Origin: Candidatus Latescibacterota bacterium
Lineage (GTDB): Bacteria > JAAXHH01
Assembly: GCA_022821085.1 (NCBI GenBank)
Contig: JAJEEG010000006.1
Span: forward strand, 456,405-520,404
DNA length: 64,000 bases
Direction: 5' to 3'
Shown here one piece after another: positions 9,513-18,853 of this stretch; within the stretch, counting starts at the first letter, position 1, and every line of letters starts with the position of its first letter. Under the pieces are notes generated by a model, which worked only from the letters and a program-made list of their open reading frames with translations, made no database searches and had not been told where the DNA came from. Made by a program: the position numbers and the translations under genes.

Positions 9513-10553
9513 TTACCGGTCGTACATGCGCCGGAACTGAAGGGCCACGTTGACCAGCGCGATCATGACCGGCACCTCGACAAGTGGACCGATGACCGCC
9601 GCGAAGGCCACGCCCGATTGGATGCCGAAGACGGCCACGGCCACGGCGATGGCCAGTTCGAAGTTGTTGCTCGCGGCGGTAAAGGAGAGCGTGGCGTTCT
9701 TCGAATAGTCCGCGCCGATCTTCCGTCCCATCCAGAAGGTGATCAGGAACATGAGCACGAAATACACGAGGAGCGGAATCGCGATCCGGACCACGTCCAG
9801 GGGGATGGCGACGATCGTATCGCCCTTCAGGCTGAACATGACCACGATCGTGAACAGCAGCGCCACCAGGGTGATGGGACCGATGCGGGGAATGAAGGAG
9901 GATTCGTACCACGGCCTTCCCTTGAGCCGCATCAGGACCAGGCGCGTCGCCATGCCTCCGAAGAAGGGAATGCCCAGGTAGATGAGCACGCTTTCCGCGA
10001 TCTGGGCGATCGTCACCGGCACGACGCTGCCCTCCAGCCCGAACCAGGGCGGAAGCACCGTGATGAAGACGTAGGCGTATACGCTGTAGAAGAAGACCTG
10101 GAACAGGCTGTTGAAGGCCACCAGGCCGGCGGCGTACTCCGTGTTTCCCTTCGCCAGTTCGTTCCACACGATGACCATGGCGATGCACCGGGCCAGGCCG
10201 ATGAGGATCAGGCCGGTCATGTACTCGGGATGCGCCGGGAGGAAGAGCGCCGCGAGCCCGAACATCAGGATCGGGCCCACGATCCAGTTCAGCAAGAGGG
10301 ACGCGCCGAGGATCCTTACGTTGCGGAACACGTCCCACAGTTCCTCGTACTTCACCTTGGCCAGCGGCGGATACATCATCAGGATGAGCCCGATGGCGAT
10401 GGGCAGATTGGTCGTGCCCACCTGGCCGAGCTGGATCAGGGCGGGCACCTCCGGCGCCCACACGCCGAGCGCGACGCCGAGGCCCATGGCCAGGAAAATC
10501 CAAAGGGTGAGGTACCGGTCTCGCGCCGACAGTTTGCCAGTCGGTGTATCCAT
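9513..10553 (-). CDS. acr3: ACR3-family arsenite efflux permease
   Basis: This ten-helix arsenite (As(III)) exporter of the inner membrane has 346 residues. It shows the ACR3 signature [15 protein letters not shown], with the essential Cys in TM4, and [17 protein letters not shown] near the N-terminus, typical of bacterial ACR3 rather than ArsB. The ATG at 10553 has AGAGGA upstream and starts [15 protein letters not shown]; the longer open frame upstream is unlikely. It is the third gene of an arsR-arsC-acr3 operon, 71 bases after the reductase-like gene. It extrudes As(III) produced by arsenate reduction. Confidence is high from the motif and the neighbours. Confidence 0.95.
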   Translation of the reverse strand: MDTPTGKLSARDRYLTLWIFLAMGLGVALGVWAPEVPALIQLGQVGTTNLPIAIGLILMMYPPLAKVKYEELWDVFRNVRILGASLLLNWIVGPILMFGLAALFLPAHPEYMTGLILIGLARCIAMVIVWNELAKGNTEYAAGLVAFNSLFQVFFYSVYAYVFITVLPPWFGLEGSVVPVTIAQIAESVLIYLGIPFFGGMATRLVLMRLKGRPWYESSFIPRIGPITLVALLFTIVVMFSLKGDTIVAIPLDVVRIAIPLLVYFVLMFLITFWMGRKIGADYSKNATLSFTAASNNFELAIAVAVAVFGIQSGVAFAAVIGPLVEVPVMIALVNVALQFRRMYDR

Positions 10554-10624
10554 GGTTTCCTCTGACGTGGTATTACTGTTGAACGCCTGGAACGCTTGCC
10601 GGTACAGTGTGTAGACAGGTGGCG

Positions 10625-11302
10625 TCACGCATTGGCCGCGTTACCCGCCCCGGCCGCCCTCGCGAACAGCCATACCATCTCGCGGCAGATCTCCCGGCAT
10701 CTTTCGTCGTAGACCGCCGTTTCCCGGTCCGTGCCATCGGCGGACTGCGGGTCCTCATAGGGAACGAGCACGCGCCGGTCCGCGCTGGGAATCACCGGGC
10801 AGTCACGGTCGGCGCTCGAACAGGTCAGGACCGCGCAGAAACCGTGCTGCGGGTTTGATGGATCGTGGTAAGCCTTGGAAAACGCGCGCACCGGGGGAAT
10901 CTCGCTTCCCGCGTGGACGAGGTAGAGCGGGTTGTCGTCGTTGTCAGCATTCGTGCCCCGTTCGATCCGGAAACCCGCCCGGACCATCGCCGATACGGTC
11001 CGCGGATCGAAGGCGGTGACGTCCGTGCCGCCCGAAAAGGTGTCTACCCCGGATACACCGCAGAACCACGCGGCGGTCTGGGCCCAGAGCTGTGCCATCT
11101 GGCTCCGGCGGGCGTTGTGCGTGCAGATGAAGGTGAGCCGGGCCGTTTCGCCGCGCTCGACCCGCGCGGCGACGTACGTCGAAACGTGTTTCAGTTCCTT
11201 CACGCGGTCTGCCGGAATCAGGCTGGATTCCGCTTCTCGTGTCTGCAGATAGCGACTGAGACCGGGGTAGAAAGTTGTATCACGGGGAACCGGGTTCACC
11301 AC
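10625..11302 (-). CDS. arsC: Low-molecular-weight phosphatase-like arsenate reductase
   Basis: A protein of about 225 residues with the LMW protein-tyrosine-phosphatase P-loop in [15 protein letters not shown] (Cys-x5-Arg), the catalytic core of the ArsC family that reduces arsenate to arsenite. The C-terminal half has extra Cys residues (CSSADRDC) that could serve in the thiol relay. About 60 residues precede the P-loop, more than in classical ArsC, as in the long ArsC-like phosphatases found beside Acr3 in other phyla. The start is GTG at 11302 or 11299, just after GGGAGG and 14-17 bases past the arsR stop; no ATG fits. Its place between arsR and acr3 supports the function. Confidence 0.88.
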   Translation of the reverse strand: MVNPVPRDTTFYPGLSRYLQTREAESSLIPADRVKELKHVSTYVAARVERGETARLTFICTHNARRSQMAQLWAQTAAWFCGVSGVDTFSGGTDVTAFDPRTVSAMVRAGFRIERGTNADNDDNPLYLVHAGSEIPPVRAFSKAYHDPSNPQHGFCAVLTCSSADRDCPVIPSADRRVLVPYEDPQSADGTDRETAVYDERCREICREMVWLFARAAGAGNAANA

Positions 11303-11316
11303 TCCTCCCGCATCAG

Positions 11317-11724
11317 CTAGGGTTGTCCGAGCAGGGCCGGATCTTGCCGTTCGTCGACCTGGAGCAGGGCCATGGAGGGCTGGGGCACGCAGATCTTGCC
11401 CTCGCTGGCCAATCCGCGCAACCGGTCCAGGTCCGCCTGTACCCGCTCGTGAACCTGGCGGGCCGAGACGAGATATACCGACACGTACCTCAGGGCGATC
11501 GAGGAGTCTGTGGCCAATGCGTAGTAGATCCAGACTCCGTCGCGGCGGTCCTCGAGCAGGCCATACTGCTTCAGCACGGCCAGGTGCCGGGAGATCTTGC
11601 CCTGGGGCATATCCAAAACCGCCATGATTTCGCACACGCAAAGTTCCCGCTCGGTCAGCAGGAAGAGGATGCGAAGGCGTGTCGCGTCCGAACAGGCCTT
11701 GAATACGGCCAGATCTTTATCCAT
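11317..11724 (-). CDS. arsR: ArsR/SmtB-family metalloregulator
   Basis: A 135-residue winged-helix repressor. Residues after the first helix read DATRLRILFLLTERELCVCE; the ELCVCE motif holds the two cysteines that bind As(III) in the classic ArsR family. The recognition helix follows in MPQGKISRHLAVLKQYGLL. The ATG at 11724 matches the family N-terminus; the 32 upstream codons of the open frame contain no homologous sequence. It is the first gene of the arsenic operon and probably autorepresses it, with arsenite causing release. The promoter lies about 110 bases upstream. Confidence 0.95.
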   Translation of the reverse strand: MDKDLAVFKACSDATRLRILFLLTERELCVCEIMAVLDMPQGKISRHLAVLKQYGLLEDRRDGVWIYYALATDSSIALRYVSVYLVSARQVHERVQADLDRLRGLASEGKICVPQPSMALLQVDERQDPALLGQP

Positions 11725-11840
11725 AATGGAATACCCCTGCACGTAAGCGCCTGCACTGTGTCCCGAGCCCGAAAGCACCTGCTCATTTGCCTCTGCGCGT
11801 CGTGCCGTGCCCCGCCCCATCGGCTATATGCTGAAAAACG

Positions 11841-11868
11841 AATATACAGATATAACATAGCCTGTCAA
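11841..11868 (-). promoter_or_regulatory. Promoter and possible ArsR operator of the ars operon
   Basis: On the minus strand a perfect TTGACA (11868-11863) is followed after 16 bases by TATATT (11846-11841). Overlapping the -10 region is an AT-rich hyphenated dyad ATAT-N4-ATAT, a plausible ArsR site by position. The leader to the arsR ATG would be about 110 nt. Confidence 0.65.
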
Positions 11869-11995
11869 CATGAATTATCAATGAAAACGCATTGCCTGTA
11901 ATCAACGGTACTGGTGGACACCGGGCAGCGCATGTAGTATATTGTGGTAGTTTTTCAACGTACTTGAATCGATGTATGATTTATACGGGAGCACC

Positions 11996-13468
11996 ATGCC
12001 GTCACCTCCCCACGTACTGCTCGTCTGTACCGATCACTGGCCGGGCAGGCTTTTCGGCCACGCGGGACATCCGGTGATCCAGACGCCCACCCTGGACACG
12101 CTGGCCCGCAGCGGCGTTCGTTTCCCCCGGGCCTACAGCGAATGCCCGGTGTGCATTCCCGCCCGCAGGACGCTCATGACCGGCACGACCACGGCAATGC
12201 ACGGGGACCGGGTGTTCAAGGTCGACAACCCCATGCCCCAGGTCCCCACACTTGCACAGACCTTCCGGGACAACGGTTACCAGGCATACGCGGTGGGCAA
12301 GCTGCACGTATACCCGCAGCGGGACCGGATCGGATTCGACGACGTGATCCTTGCGGAAGAGGGCCGTCCGAACATCGGCGCCCTGGACGACTACGAGGCC
12401 TTTCTCGGCGAGAACGGTTACGCCGGAGAAGGGTTCACCCACGGCATGAGCAACAACGATTACGGCCAGCGTCCCTGGCATCTCCCCGAGGCCATGCACG
12501 TGACCAACTGGACCACGCGCCAGATGGCCCGGATGATCCGGCGCCGCGATCCGACACGGCCGGGATTCTGGTACCTGTCCTACTGCCATCCCCACCCCCC
12601 GCTGACCCCGCTGCAGTGTTACCTGGACCTGTATCGCGACGAGGATCCGGGCGTACCGTACCGCGGCGACTGGGCGGAGGACCCCGACGGCCTGCCCTAT
12701 GCGCTGAAGGCGGTCCGGGGAAGGTTCGGCGGGCTGAGCGACGCCCAGGTCGCCTGGGCGAGAAGGGCCTTCTACGCGCTGTGCACCCACATCGACCACC
12801 AGTTGCGCGTGGTGATCGGCACGTTGCGGGAGGAAGGCCTGATCGACAACACGATCGTGCTCTTCACGGCCGACCACGGTGACATGCTGGGCGATCACGG
12901 CCTGTGGGCGAAGCGCCTGTATTACGAGCAGTCGGCCAACGTACCCATGATACTCGTGGACCGGGCCGGGGACGACCGGGTCGGACACAACCGCACCGAC
13001 GACCGGCTCGTGGGCTGGCAGGACGTAATGCCCACGCTGCTCGACCTTGCGGGGATCGAGGTCCCGGACACGGTCTACGGCCTTTCCATGGCGGGCGAAG
13101 ACAAGCGGGAATTTCTGTACGGCGAGTGCGGCGAAAGCACAGAGGCCACGCGCATGATGCATGACGGCCGGCATAAGCTGATCTACTACCCCGTGGGCAA
13201 TCACACGCAGTTATTCGATCTTGAGGAAGACCCGGAAGAACGCCTCGATCTATCGGATTCGCCCGGTCACGCCGGAACCTTCAACCGGTTGAAGGAGCGG
13301 CTGGAGCATGAACTGGCCGACCTGGACCCGTCGTGGTTCCGGGACGGACGGCTGGCCGGCCTGCCGGACCGCGAATACACGTTGCCGCCCAACCGGGGCC
13401 TGTCAGGCCAGCGGGGCCTGCACTGGCCGCCGCCACCCACGGATCCAGGATCTTCCTACGTACCCTGA
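11996..13468 (+). CDS. Type I (formylglycine) sulfatase, cytoplasmic
   Basis: This is a sulfatase/phosphodiesterase-superfamily enzyme of 490 residues. The sulfatase signature is complete: Cys53 in CIPARRTLMTG fits C-x-P-x-R-x4-T-G, so Cys53 must be converted to formylglycine by a maturase encoded elsewhere. Metal ligands are visible in CTDHWPG (residues 11-17) and in FTADHGDMLGDHG. There is no signal peptide, so the protein is probably cytosolic, unlike most polysaccharide sulfatases. The ATG at 11996 was preferred over the one eight codons upstream because GGGAG sits just before it. The S1/P1 nuclease gene follows 21 bases downstream. The substrate is unknown. Confidence 0.92.
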   Translation: MPSPPHVLLVCTDHWPGRLFGHAGHPVIQTPTLDTLARSGVRFPRAYSECPVCIPARRTLMTGTTTAMHGDRVFKVDNPMPQVPTLAQTFRDNGYQAYAVGKLHVYPQRDRIGFDDVILAEEGRPNIGALDDYEAFLGENGYAGEGFTHGMSNNDYGQRPWHLPEAMHVTNWTTRQMARMIRRRDPTRPGFWYLSYCHPHPPLTPLQCYLDLYRDEDPGVPYRGDWAEDPDGLPYALKAVRGRFGGLSDAQVAWARRAFYALCTHIDHQLRVVIGTLREEGLIDNTIVLFTADHGDMLGDHGLWAKRLYYEQSANVPMILVDRAGDDRVGHNRTDDRLVGWQDVMPTLLDLAGIEVPDTVYGLSMAGEDKREFLYGECGESTEATRMMHDGRHKLIYYPVGNHTQLFDLEEDPEERLDLSDSPGHAGTFNRLKERLEHELADLDPSWFRDGRLAGLPDREYTLPPNRGLSGQRGLHWPPPPTDPGSSYVP

Positions 13469-13489
13469 ACGCATACCGGAGAACCGCTC

Positions 13490-14284
13490 ATGCGCACTGT
13501 ACGGATATTCATCGCTTCGATCCTCCTGTTGTGCGGGTCCCTGCCGGCCGCGGCCTGGGGGCCGAACGGACACCGCATCGTAGGCCAGATCGCCGAGAAC
13601 CACCTCACGGACGCGGCCCGCAAGGGCATTTCCGATCTCGTCGGCCGCGCTTCACTGGCGCAGATCAGCACCTGGGCCGACGAGATCAAGTCCGATCCCG
13701 CCTGGCGCCATGCCTCGCCGTGGCACTACGTCAACGCGCCGCCGGGACAGGCCATAGAAAAGGCGCATAAAAGCCCGAGCGGCGACGTGGTCGAGGCCAT
13801 TCAGCGTTTCGAGCGGGTGTTGAGGGACCGCGGATCGGGCAGGAAGGAACGGGTAGACGCGTTGAGGTTCCTGGTGCACTTTGTGGGCGACATCCACCAG
13901 CCGCTGCACGCGGGCTATGCCAGCGATCGGGGAGGCAACGACATCCGGGTCCGTTGGTTCGGCGAGAGCACCAACCTCCACACGGTCTGGGACGAGCACC
14001 TCGTCGAGCACCAGCGGTTGAGCTTCACGGAATGGGTCCGGTTCTTCGGACACGCCGAACCCGGCGAGATCGAGGCGTGGCGCCGTTCGGACGTACTGGA
14101 CTGGGCCCGGGAGTCGCGGAGCATGCTGCCGGCCGTCTACGACTACGGCAGCTCCCGTTCCGAAAGAACCCCCTACCTGGGCTATGCCTATATCTTCAAG
14201 CATGCCGACGGGGTCAGGCTCCGGCTGCTGCAGGCCGGCATCCGCCTGAGCGGCATGTTGAACGATATATTCGCCTCGCCCTGA
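13490..14284 (+). CDS. Secreted S1/P1-type zinc nuclease
   Basis: A 264-residue precursor of an S1/P1 nuclease, which cuts single-stranded nucleic acids with three zinc ions. The signal peptide ends ...LPAAA and mature protein starts WGPNGHR, placing Trp1 and His6 as the zinc ligands diagnostic of this family. Other ligands appear in STWADEIK, WHYVN, HFVGDIHQPLHAG and TVWDEHL. The protein should therefore work in the periplasm or outside the cell, probably scavenging nucleotides and phosphate. It follows the sulfatase on the same strand, and they may share a transcript. The 3' end converges with the TSUP transporter 9 bases away. Confidence 0.93.
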   Translation: MRTVRIFIASILLLCGSLPAAAWGPNGHRIVGQIAENHLTDAARKGISDLVGRASLAQISTWADEIKSDPAWRHASPWHYVNAPPGQAIEKAHKSPSGDVVEAIQRFERVLRDRGSGRKERVDALRFLVHFVGDIHQPLHAGYASDRGGNDIRVRWFGESTNLHTVWDEHLVEHQRLSFTEWVRFFGHAEPGEIEAWRRSDVLDWARESRSMLPAVYDYGSSRSERTPYLGYAYIFKHADGVRLRLLQAGIRLSGMLNDIFASP

Positions 14285-14293
14285 TCGCGCTCG

Positions 14294-15145
14294 TCAACCC
14301 CCTGTCAGCATAATCAATCCTGCAACCAGCACCAGCCCCGTGATGGTGATCTGAAGGTAGCGTTCCGAGAGCCTGCGGGACATACGCACGCCCAGGGGCA
14401 CGCCCACCAGCGATCCGGCGGCCATGGTTACGGCGATGGCGAGATCCAGCTGGCTGTTGCCGGCGTAGATGATCGAACTCGTGAAGGTCAGCGCCAGCGC
14501 GATGAAGATCGAAGAGCCCACCGTGTCCACCGCGGTGAGGCGGAAGATGATGATCATCAGCGGCACGATCAGGATGCCGCTGCCCACCGAGGTGGAGGCG
14601 ATCAACGCGCCGATGACGGCACCCAGCGCCACCGCGATGCCGATCTTCGCACCCCTGACCCGGGCGGAAATCCTTTGGCCCGCCTGCCCCGCCTGGCCCG
14701 TCCGGTCCTTCACCGCGCGGGAAACCGGCCACATGAACATGTGCCACAGGATCAGCAGGCCCGAGAGAATGACCACCGCCGCGACGAACCGGCGAAGATT
14801 CGTCTGAAGTTCGCGCCAGGCCGGGTCGGCCGGGTCCATGTCCCCGGCGTACCCCGAGATCCACAGGGCGACGGCCACGGAGACGGGCAACGCGCCCGCC
14901 AGGAAAAACACCGAGGTGCGGAACCGGATGGTCCCCTGCCTGAAATGGAAGAACACAGCCGGGAGCTTGCTGAGGCAGGAATAGAGATGGGCGGTGCCCA
15001 CCGCCACCGTGGACGGCAGGCCGAATCCCAGCGTCAGAACGGGTAGCAGGAGGACCCCGCCACCGATGCCGGTCATGCCGATGCAGGCGCCGATCAGCGC
15101 GCCGGACACGAGTTGTACGACGGTATTCAGGACATCCAGGTCCAT
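14294..15145 (-). CDS. TSUP (TauE/SafE) family transporter
   Basis: A 283-residue inner-membrane protein with about eight helices in two repeats. The N-terminal repeat has GACIGMTGIGGGVLLLPVL and the second GAVIGALIASTSVGSGILI, the glycine-rich TSUP signatures. Family members export sulfite, sulfoacetate or other organosulfur anions, which fits the nearby sulfatase, but that link is only suggestive. The central cytoplasmic loop contains the sequence DRTGQAGQAGQR, encoded by a tract of the degenerate 9-bp repeat seen elsewhere in the window. The start at 15145 is ATG. Confidence 0.88.
   Translation of the reverse strand: MDLDVLNTVVQLVSGALIGACIGMTGIGGGVLLLPVLTLGFGLPSTVAVGTAHLYSCLSKLPAVFFHFRQGTIRFRTSVFFLAGALPVSVAVALWISGYAGDMDPADPAWRELQTNLRRFVAAVVILSGLLILWHMFMWPVSRAVKDRTGQAGQAGQRISARVRGAKIGIAVALGAVIGALIASTSVGSGILIVPLMIIIFRLTAVDTVGSSIFIALALTFTSSIIYAGNSQLDLAIAVTMAAGSLVGVPLGVRMSRRLSERYLQITITGLVLVAGLIMLTGG
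14674..14708 (-). repeat. 9-nt repeat tract (GGRCCRGGC type) inside the TSUP gene
   Basis: On the coding strand four consecutive 9-mers read GGACCGGAC, GGGCCAGGC, GGGGCAGGC and GGGCCAAAG. They encode the loop DRTGQAGQAGQ. The same consensus recurs at 49621, 50111 and 62881. Confidence 0.6.
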
Positions 15146-15258
15146 AGAAGGCGTAACGGCTCCCTATCGCGCGGGCACTAACCGCTCCCGACTACCTTGC
15201 GCTCCCACCCATTTTTCTCTTGCCACGCCCCTGCAAACGATGCAAACATGACCTTGCG

Positions 15259-15918
15259 ATGATTCCGACCAAACCATACGCGGCCACGGACCTGGGCATC
15301 TTCCGGTTTATCGACGGCAAGTTGCTCGTATACCTGGTCGAGTTGAAGATCGATCCCTTCGTGGGCCGTTATTCGCTGCCCGGAACGCTGGTGCTCGAAA
15401 CAGAAGACCTGGAGGCGGCGGTGCGGCGCGCCTATCGCGAGGCAACGGGCCGGTCAGGCGCCTACTTCGAGCAGGTCTACACCTTCTCCGCCATCGACCG
15501 GGATCCCAGGAGACGAACGATCTCCACGGCCTACATGGGGTTTCCCGACCGCCCGGGCGAGCCCTTTGAACCGGTAGACAAGTACCGCGCGGGGGAATGG
15601 TTCTTCGTCAATGACACCCCGTCGCTGGCATACGATCACAATGAGATTCTGAAGGTGTGTACGGACAGGATCGCGGCCAAACTGAATTACACGAATATCG
15701 CGCTGCTGCTGCTTCCCGGTGAATTCACTATGGCGGAACTGCAGTGCGTGTATGAGCAGGGGCTGGGTGAAAGGCTGGAATCGGGGAGTTTCAGAGACAA
15801 GGTCCTGTCACTGGGCATGATCGAAACCACCGGCGGGGAACGTCCGGAAGAAAACGCTCCGCCGGTTCCCCTCTACCGCTCCGTACACCGGGAACTGCAG
15901 GAAATCCCCTTCATCTGA
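15259..15918 (+). CDS. NrtR-like Nudix-domain transcriptional regulator
   Basis: A 219-residue protein with an N-terminal Nudix-like domain and a C-terminal winged helix (IALLLLPGEFTMAELQCVYEQ onward), the layout of NrtR/NiaR-type regulators of NAD or sugar metabolism. The Nudix box is degenerate: where the catalytic motif needs R-E-x2-E-E it has R-A-Y-R-E-A, so hydrolysis is unlikely and the domain is more likely a ligand sensor, as in NrtR. No NAD genes lie beside it. An in-frame TTG 13 codons upstream would add a Cys-containing stretch; the ATG fits the family better but has no clear Shine-Dalgarno sequence. Confidence 0.8.
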   Translation: MIPTKPYAATDLGIFRFIDGKLLVYLVELKIDPFVGRYSLPGTLVLETEDLEAAVRRAYREATGRSGAYFEQVYTFSAIDRDPRRRTISTAYMGFPDRPGEPFEPVDKYRAGEWFFVNDTPSLAYDHNEILKVCTDRIAAKLNYTNIALLLLPGEFTMAELQCVYEQGLGERLESGSFRDKVLSLGMIETTGGERPEENAPPVPLYRSVHRELQEIPFI

Positions 15919-15976
15919 AACGCGGCTTCAACCCGCGCGTCGTCGCCTCATCCCGATGCGGCGTGGCCTCATCCCA

Positions 15977-16897
15977 CTACATCATGCGCTTGATGATCCG
16001 GTCGGACTGCTCGCCGGTGATCCCCAGTTCGCGCCAGGCCATCGCGCCGCCTTCGTCAAGCACCGGTTCCCGGTCGCCCAGCGTGGGCGCGCCCTTCTTC
16101 TGAAAGAACAGGCCGGTGTAGATCTCGTCCCCCCAGATCATGGCCTTCTCGCAGGCCGCCTTCCAGTCGCTGGCATCGTGGCCTTCGTCCTCCAGCTTCT
16201 TGACGCGCTGCTTGAAGAAGGGGTAGTCGTTGTCCTTGTTGAACGTGACGCAGGGACTGAATACGTCGATCAGCGAGAAGCCCCGGTGCCGTACGGCCTG
16301 TTCGATGAGCCCGGTCAGGTGGCGGGCGTCGCCGCTGAAGGCCCGGGCCACGAAGGACGCGCCGTTCATAATGGCCGCCGTGATGGGATTGATCGGCATT
16401 TCCACGCTGCCGAAAGGCGTGCTTTTGGTCTTCATGTCGATACTGCTGGTGGGCGATATCTGTCCGGTCGTCAAACCATAGATCTGGTTGTCCATGACGA
16501 TGTAGGTCAGGTCGACGTTGCGCCGCGCCGTGTGGGTGAAATGGTTCCCGCCGATCCCGTAGCCGTCGCCGTCACCTCCCGTGACGAACACGGTGAGTTC
16601 GTGGTTCGCCATCTGAGCGCCCGTGGCCACGGCCAGCGCACGGCCGTGAAGGGTATGCATGCCGTAGGAATTGAAAAACCCCGGAAAATTCGAGGAACAG
16701 CCGATTCCGCTGATCGTGAGGATTTCGTGGGGCCGGAGACCCAGGTTCACGCAGGCCCGCTGCAGGCTGCTCAGCACGCCGAAATCGCCGCATCCCGGGC
16801 ACCAGTCCGGATCCACCTTGCCCTTGAAGTCCTTCGCTTTCAATGGCGCTACCGGTTTCGCTTCCACTTCCTCGCGTGGTAATGTTTCCACTGACAT
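15977..16897 (-). CDS. korB: 2-oxoacid:ferredoxin oxidoreductase, beta subunit
   Basis: The 306-residue beta (thiamine diphosphate-binding) subunit of a 2-oxoglutarate/2-oxoacid:ferredoxin oxidoreductase. The motif WCPGCGDFG near residue 32 starts the ThDP domain and GDGDGYGIGG with the following DNQIYGLTTGQ forms the Mg/ThDP site. AAGGAG precedes the ATG at 16897. It follows korA by 12 bases, so both come from one operon. The complex oxidatively decarboxylates a 2-oxoacid, giving acyl-CoA and reduced ferredoxin in the cytoplasm. No separate ferredoxin-like delta gene is present, as in the two-subunit Kor enzymes. 2-oxoglutarate is the likeliest substrate but is not proven by sequence. Confidence 0.93.
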   Translation of the reverse strand: MSVETLPREEVEAKPVAPLKAKDFKGKVDPDWCPGCGDFGVLSSLQRACVNLGLRPHEILTISGIGCSSNFPGFFNSYGMHTLHGRALAVATGAQMANHELTVFVTGGDGDGYGIGGNHFTHTARRNVDLTYIVMDNQIYGLTTGQISPTSSIDMKTKSTPFGSVEMPINPITAAIMNGASFVARAFSGDARHLTGLIEQAVRHRGFSLIDVFSPCVTFNKDNDYPFFKQRVKKLEDEGHDASDWKAACEKAMIWGDEIYTGLFFQKKGAPTLGDREPVLDEGGAMAWRELGITGEQSDRIIKRMM

Positions 16898-16909
16898 GTT
16901 GGAGACTCC

Positions 16910-18760
16910 TTAGACGATGACTTCTTGATAGGGCACGTAGATGTCCGTCGTTCCGGCCAGCAGCTCCCGGACGCCGTCCACGATATGATGGGGCATGAAC
17001 GGCTCGCCGTCGTACTTGCGGATGTGGCCGTCTGCCGAAAGCCCGGTCTCGCTGCGCAGATACCGGTGGAACTGGCCGGAATGATTGTTCTCCACGATCA
17101 CGGTCTTTTTCGCATTGTCGAAGACTTCCCGGATGGCGTCCGCGTGCAGGGGGACGATCCACTTGATCGGCAGGTGGTTCACGGCGACGCCGTCTCGGTT
17201 CAGGATTTCAACCGCTTCCCTGATCACGCCGCGGGTCGAACCCCAGCCGATGAGCGTGATTTCGGCGTCTTCGGCGCTTGCGCCCGATAGCGCCGGCGGT
17301 TCGATGCGCTGCGCGATGTTCTTGAACTTCCGGGCCCGCTTTTCCACCATCTTGCGCCGCTTGTGGGGATTGGTGAACTCGTCGCTGACCAGGACGCCGT
17401 CTTCATCGTGCTCGTCGGTGGCCACCACGTGGGCGTATCCTTCCACGCCCGGCAGCGCGCGGGGAGAAATCCCGCTTTCCGTGTTCTCGTACCGCAGGTA
17501 ACCGTTGCTCGGCGCGCCGATGAGGCCGTGCCCGTTTGAAAGTTGCGAACCCGTCGGGATGTCGCTCGCGCCGTTACTGGACTCGGTAATCAGTTCGCCC
17601 CGGTCAATCTCCGGTTGCATGTCGATGGCGTCCGGATCGACGCTGAAGGTGCCCTCGGAGATCAGCAGGTCCGAAATCACGATGCCCGGGCATTGGCAGT
17701 GATCCACCAGATTGAATAGTTCGGGCATGGTTTTGAAGGCGTCCAGCGCATCGGTCGGCGCCACGATGAACCGCTCGAAATCGCCCTGGCTCGCGCCGAG
17801 AATCTGCCAGAGATCGCCCTGCTCCGTCTTGGTGGGCACGCCCGTGGACGGACCTGCGCGCTGCACGTCGATGAAGACGACCGGGATTTCCATCATGGCC
17901 GCGCTGCCCACGGCCTCGGTCATCAGGGCGAAGCCGCCGCCCGACGTGGCGCACATGGACCGGCAACCCACGTGGGCTGCGCCGATGGCCATGTTGGCCA
18001 CACCGATTTCGTCTTCGACCTGGCGCACCATGATGCCCAGTTCCCGCGCGTTCTGCGCCATCCAGTGGAGGACGCCCGTGGAGGGACTCATGGGATAGGC
18101 GCAGTAGAACTTGACGCCGGCGGACGCGCCGCCCATGGCCAGTGCGTCGTTGCCCGTCCATACGGCAAGCGGCCTGCCGCCGGAGGGCAGGGACTGCGTG
18201 AAGGGTTCGAAATTCGCCGCGGCATAGTCGTATCCCGCGCGGGCCACGCCCACGTTCTCGTCGACCACTTCCTGTCCCTTGCGCTGGAACTGCATGGTGA
18301 TGATGTCTTCCAGGATCTGGAAATCCACGTCGAGCAGGTAGAGGATCGTCCCGAGCGCCACGGTGTTCTGGACGAGCTTGTTGCGGTTGTTGTCGGTCAG
18401 TTCGTTGATGGGCAGCGGGCAAAGGTGCACGCCGTCTTCCGGGGTACCGGGCGTGATCGTGTCGCTGTTGTAGAGGACCCGCGTGCCGGGTCCCATGAGA
18501 CCCAGGTGCCGGTCCATCGTATCCTGGTTCAGGCAGACCAGCAGGTCGAGCTTATCGCCGTGGTTGTGGACCGGTTGATCGCTGATCCTCATCGTGAGGA
18601 AAATATGACCGCCCCGGATGATCGACTGGTAGGCATTGTAGGCGTTGAGATGCAGTCCGCGGCGGATGAATATCCGGGCGAGCACGTTGCCCGGAGTGGC
18701 GATACCCTGGCCCGCGGCGCCGCCTATGGCAATGGCAAAGTCGAATTGGTCAGAACTCAT
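16910..18760 (-). CDS. korA: 2-oxoacid:ferredoxin oxidoreductase, fused gamma-alpha subunit
   Basis: A 616-residue protein joining the gamma domain (about 1-190, starting FDFAIAIGGAAGQGIATPG) to the alpha domain (about 205-616, GNDALAMGGASAGVKFYCAYPMSP through the CoA- and ThDP-facing region). This order is typical of bacterial KorA of the two-subunit type. The ATG at 18760 is preceded by CAGGAG; the 42 codons upstream in frame are not part of the family. With KorB it forms the heterotetramer. A good sigma-70-like promoter lies 90-120 bases upstream, with an 11-bp palindrome in its spacer, hinting at regulation of the operon. Confidence 0.93.
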   Translation of the reverse strand: MSSDQFDFAIAIGGAAGQGIATPGNVLARIFIRRGLHLNAYNAYQSIIRGGHIFLTMRISDQPVHNHGDKLDLLVCLNQDTMDRHLGLMGPGTRVLYNSDTITPGTPEDGVHLCPLPINELTDNNRNKLVQNTVALGTILYLLDVDFQILEDIITMQFQRKGQEVVDENVGVARAGYDYAAANFEPFTQSLPSGGRPLAVWTGNDALAMGGASAGVKFYCAYPMSPSTGVLHWMAQNARELGIMVRQVEDEIGVANMAIGAAHVGCRSMCATSGGGFALMTEAVGSAAMMEIPVVFIDVQRAGPSTGVPTKTEQGDLWQILGASQGDFERFIVAPTDALDAFKTMPELFNLVDHCQCPGIVISDLLISEGTFSVDPDAIDMQPEIDRGELITESSNGASDIPTGSQLSNGHGLIGAPSNGYLRYENTESGISPRALPGVEGYAHVVATDEHDEDGVLVSDEFTNPHKRRKMVEKRARKFKNIAQRIEPPALSGASAEDAEITLIGWGSTRGVIREAVEILNRDGVAVNHLPIKWIVPLHADAIREVFDNAKKTVIVENNHSGQFHRYLRSETGLSADGHIRKYDGEPFMPHHIVDGVRELLAGTTDIYVPYQEVIV

Positions 18761-18853
18761 CGGATTCTCCTGTCTGTACATCACGGACAAGCTGATCTGC
18801 CGACGTGCGTACGCGTTTCTGTAAAGGTAGTACACAGCATAGTGGGAACCAAC

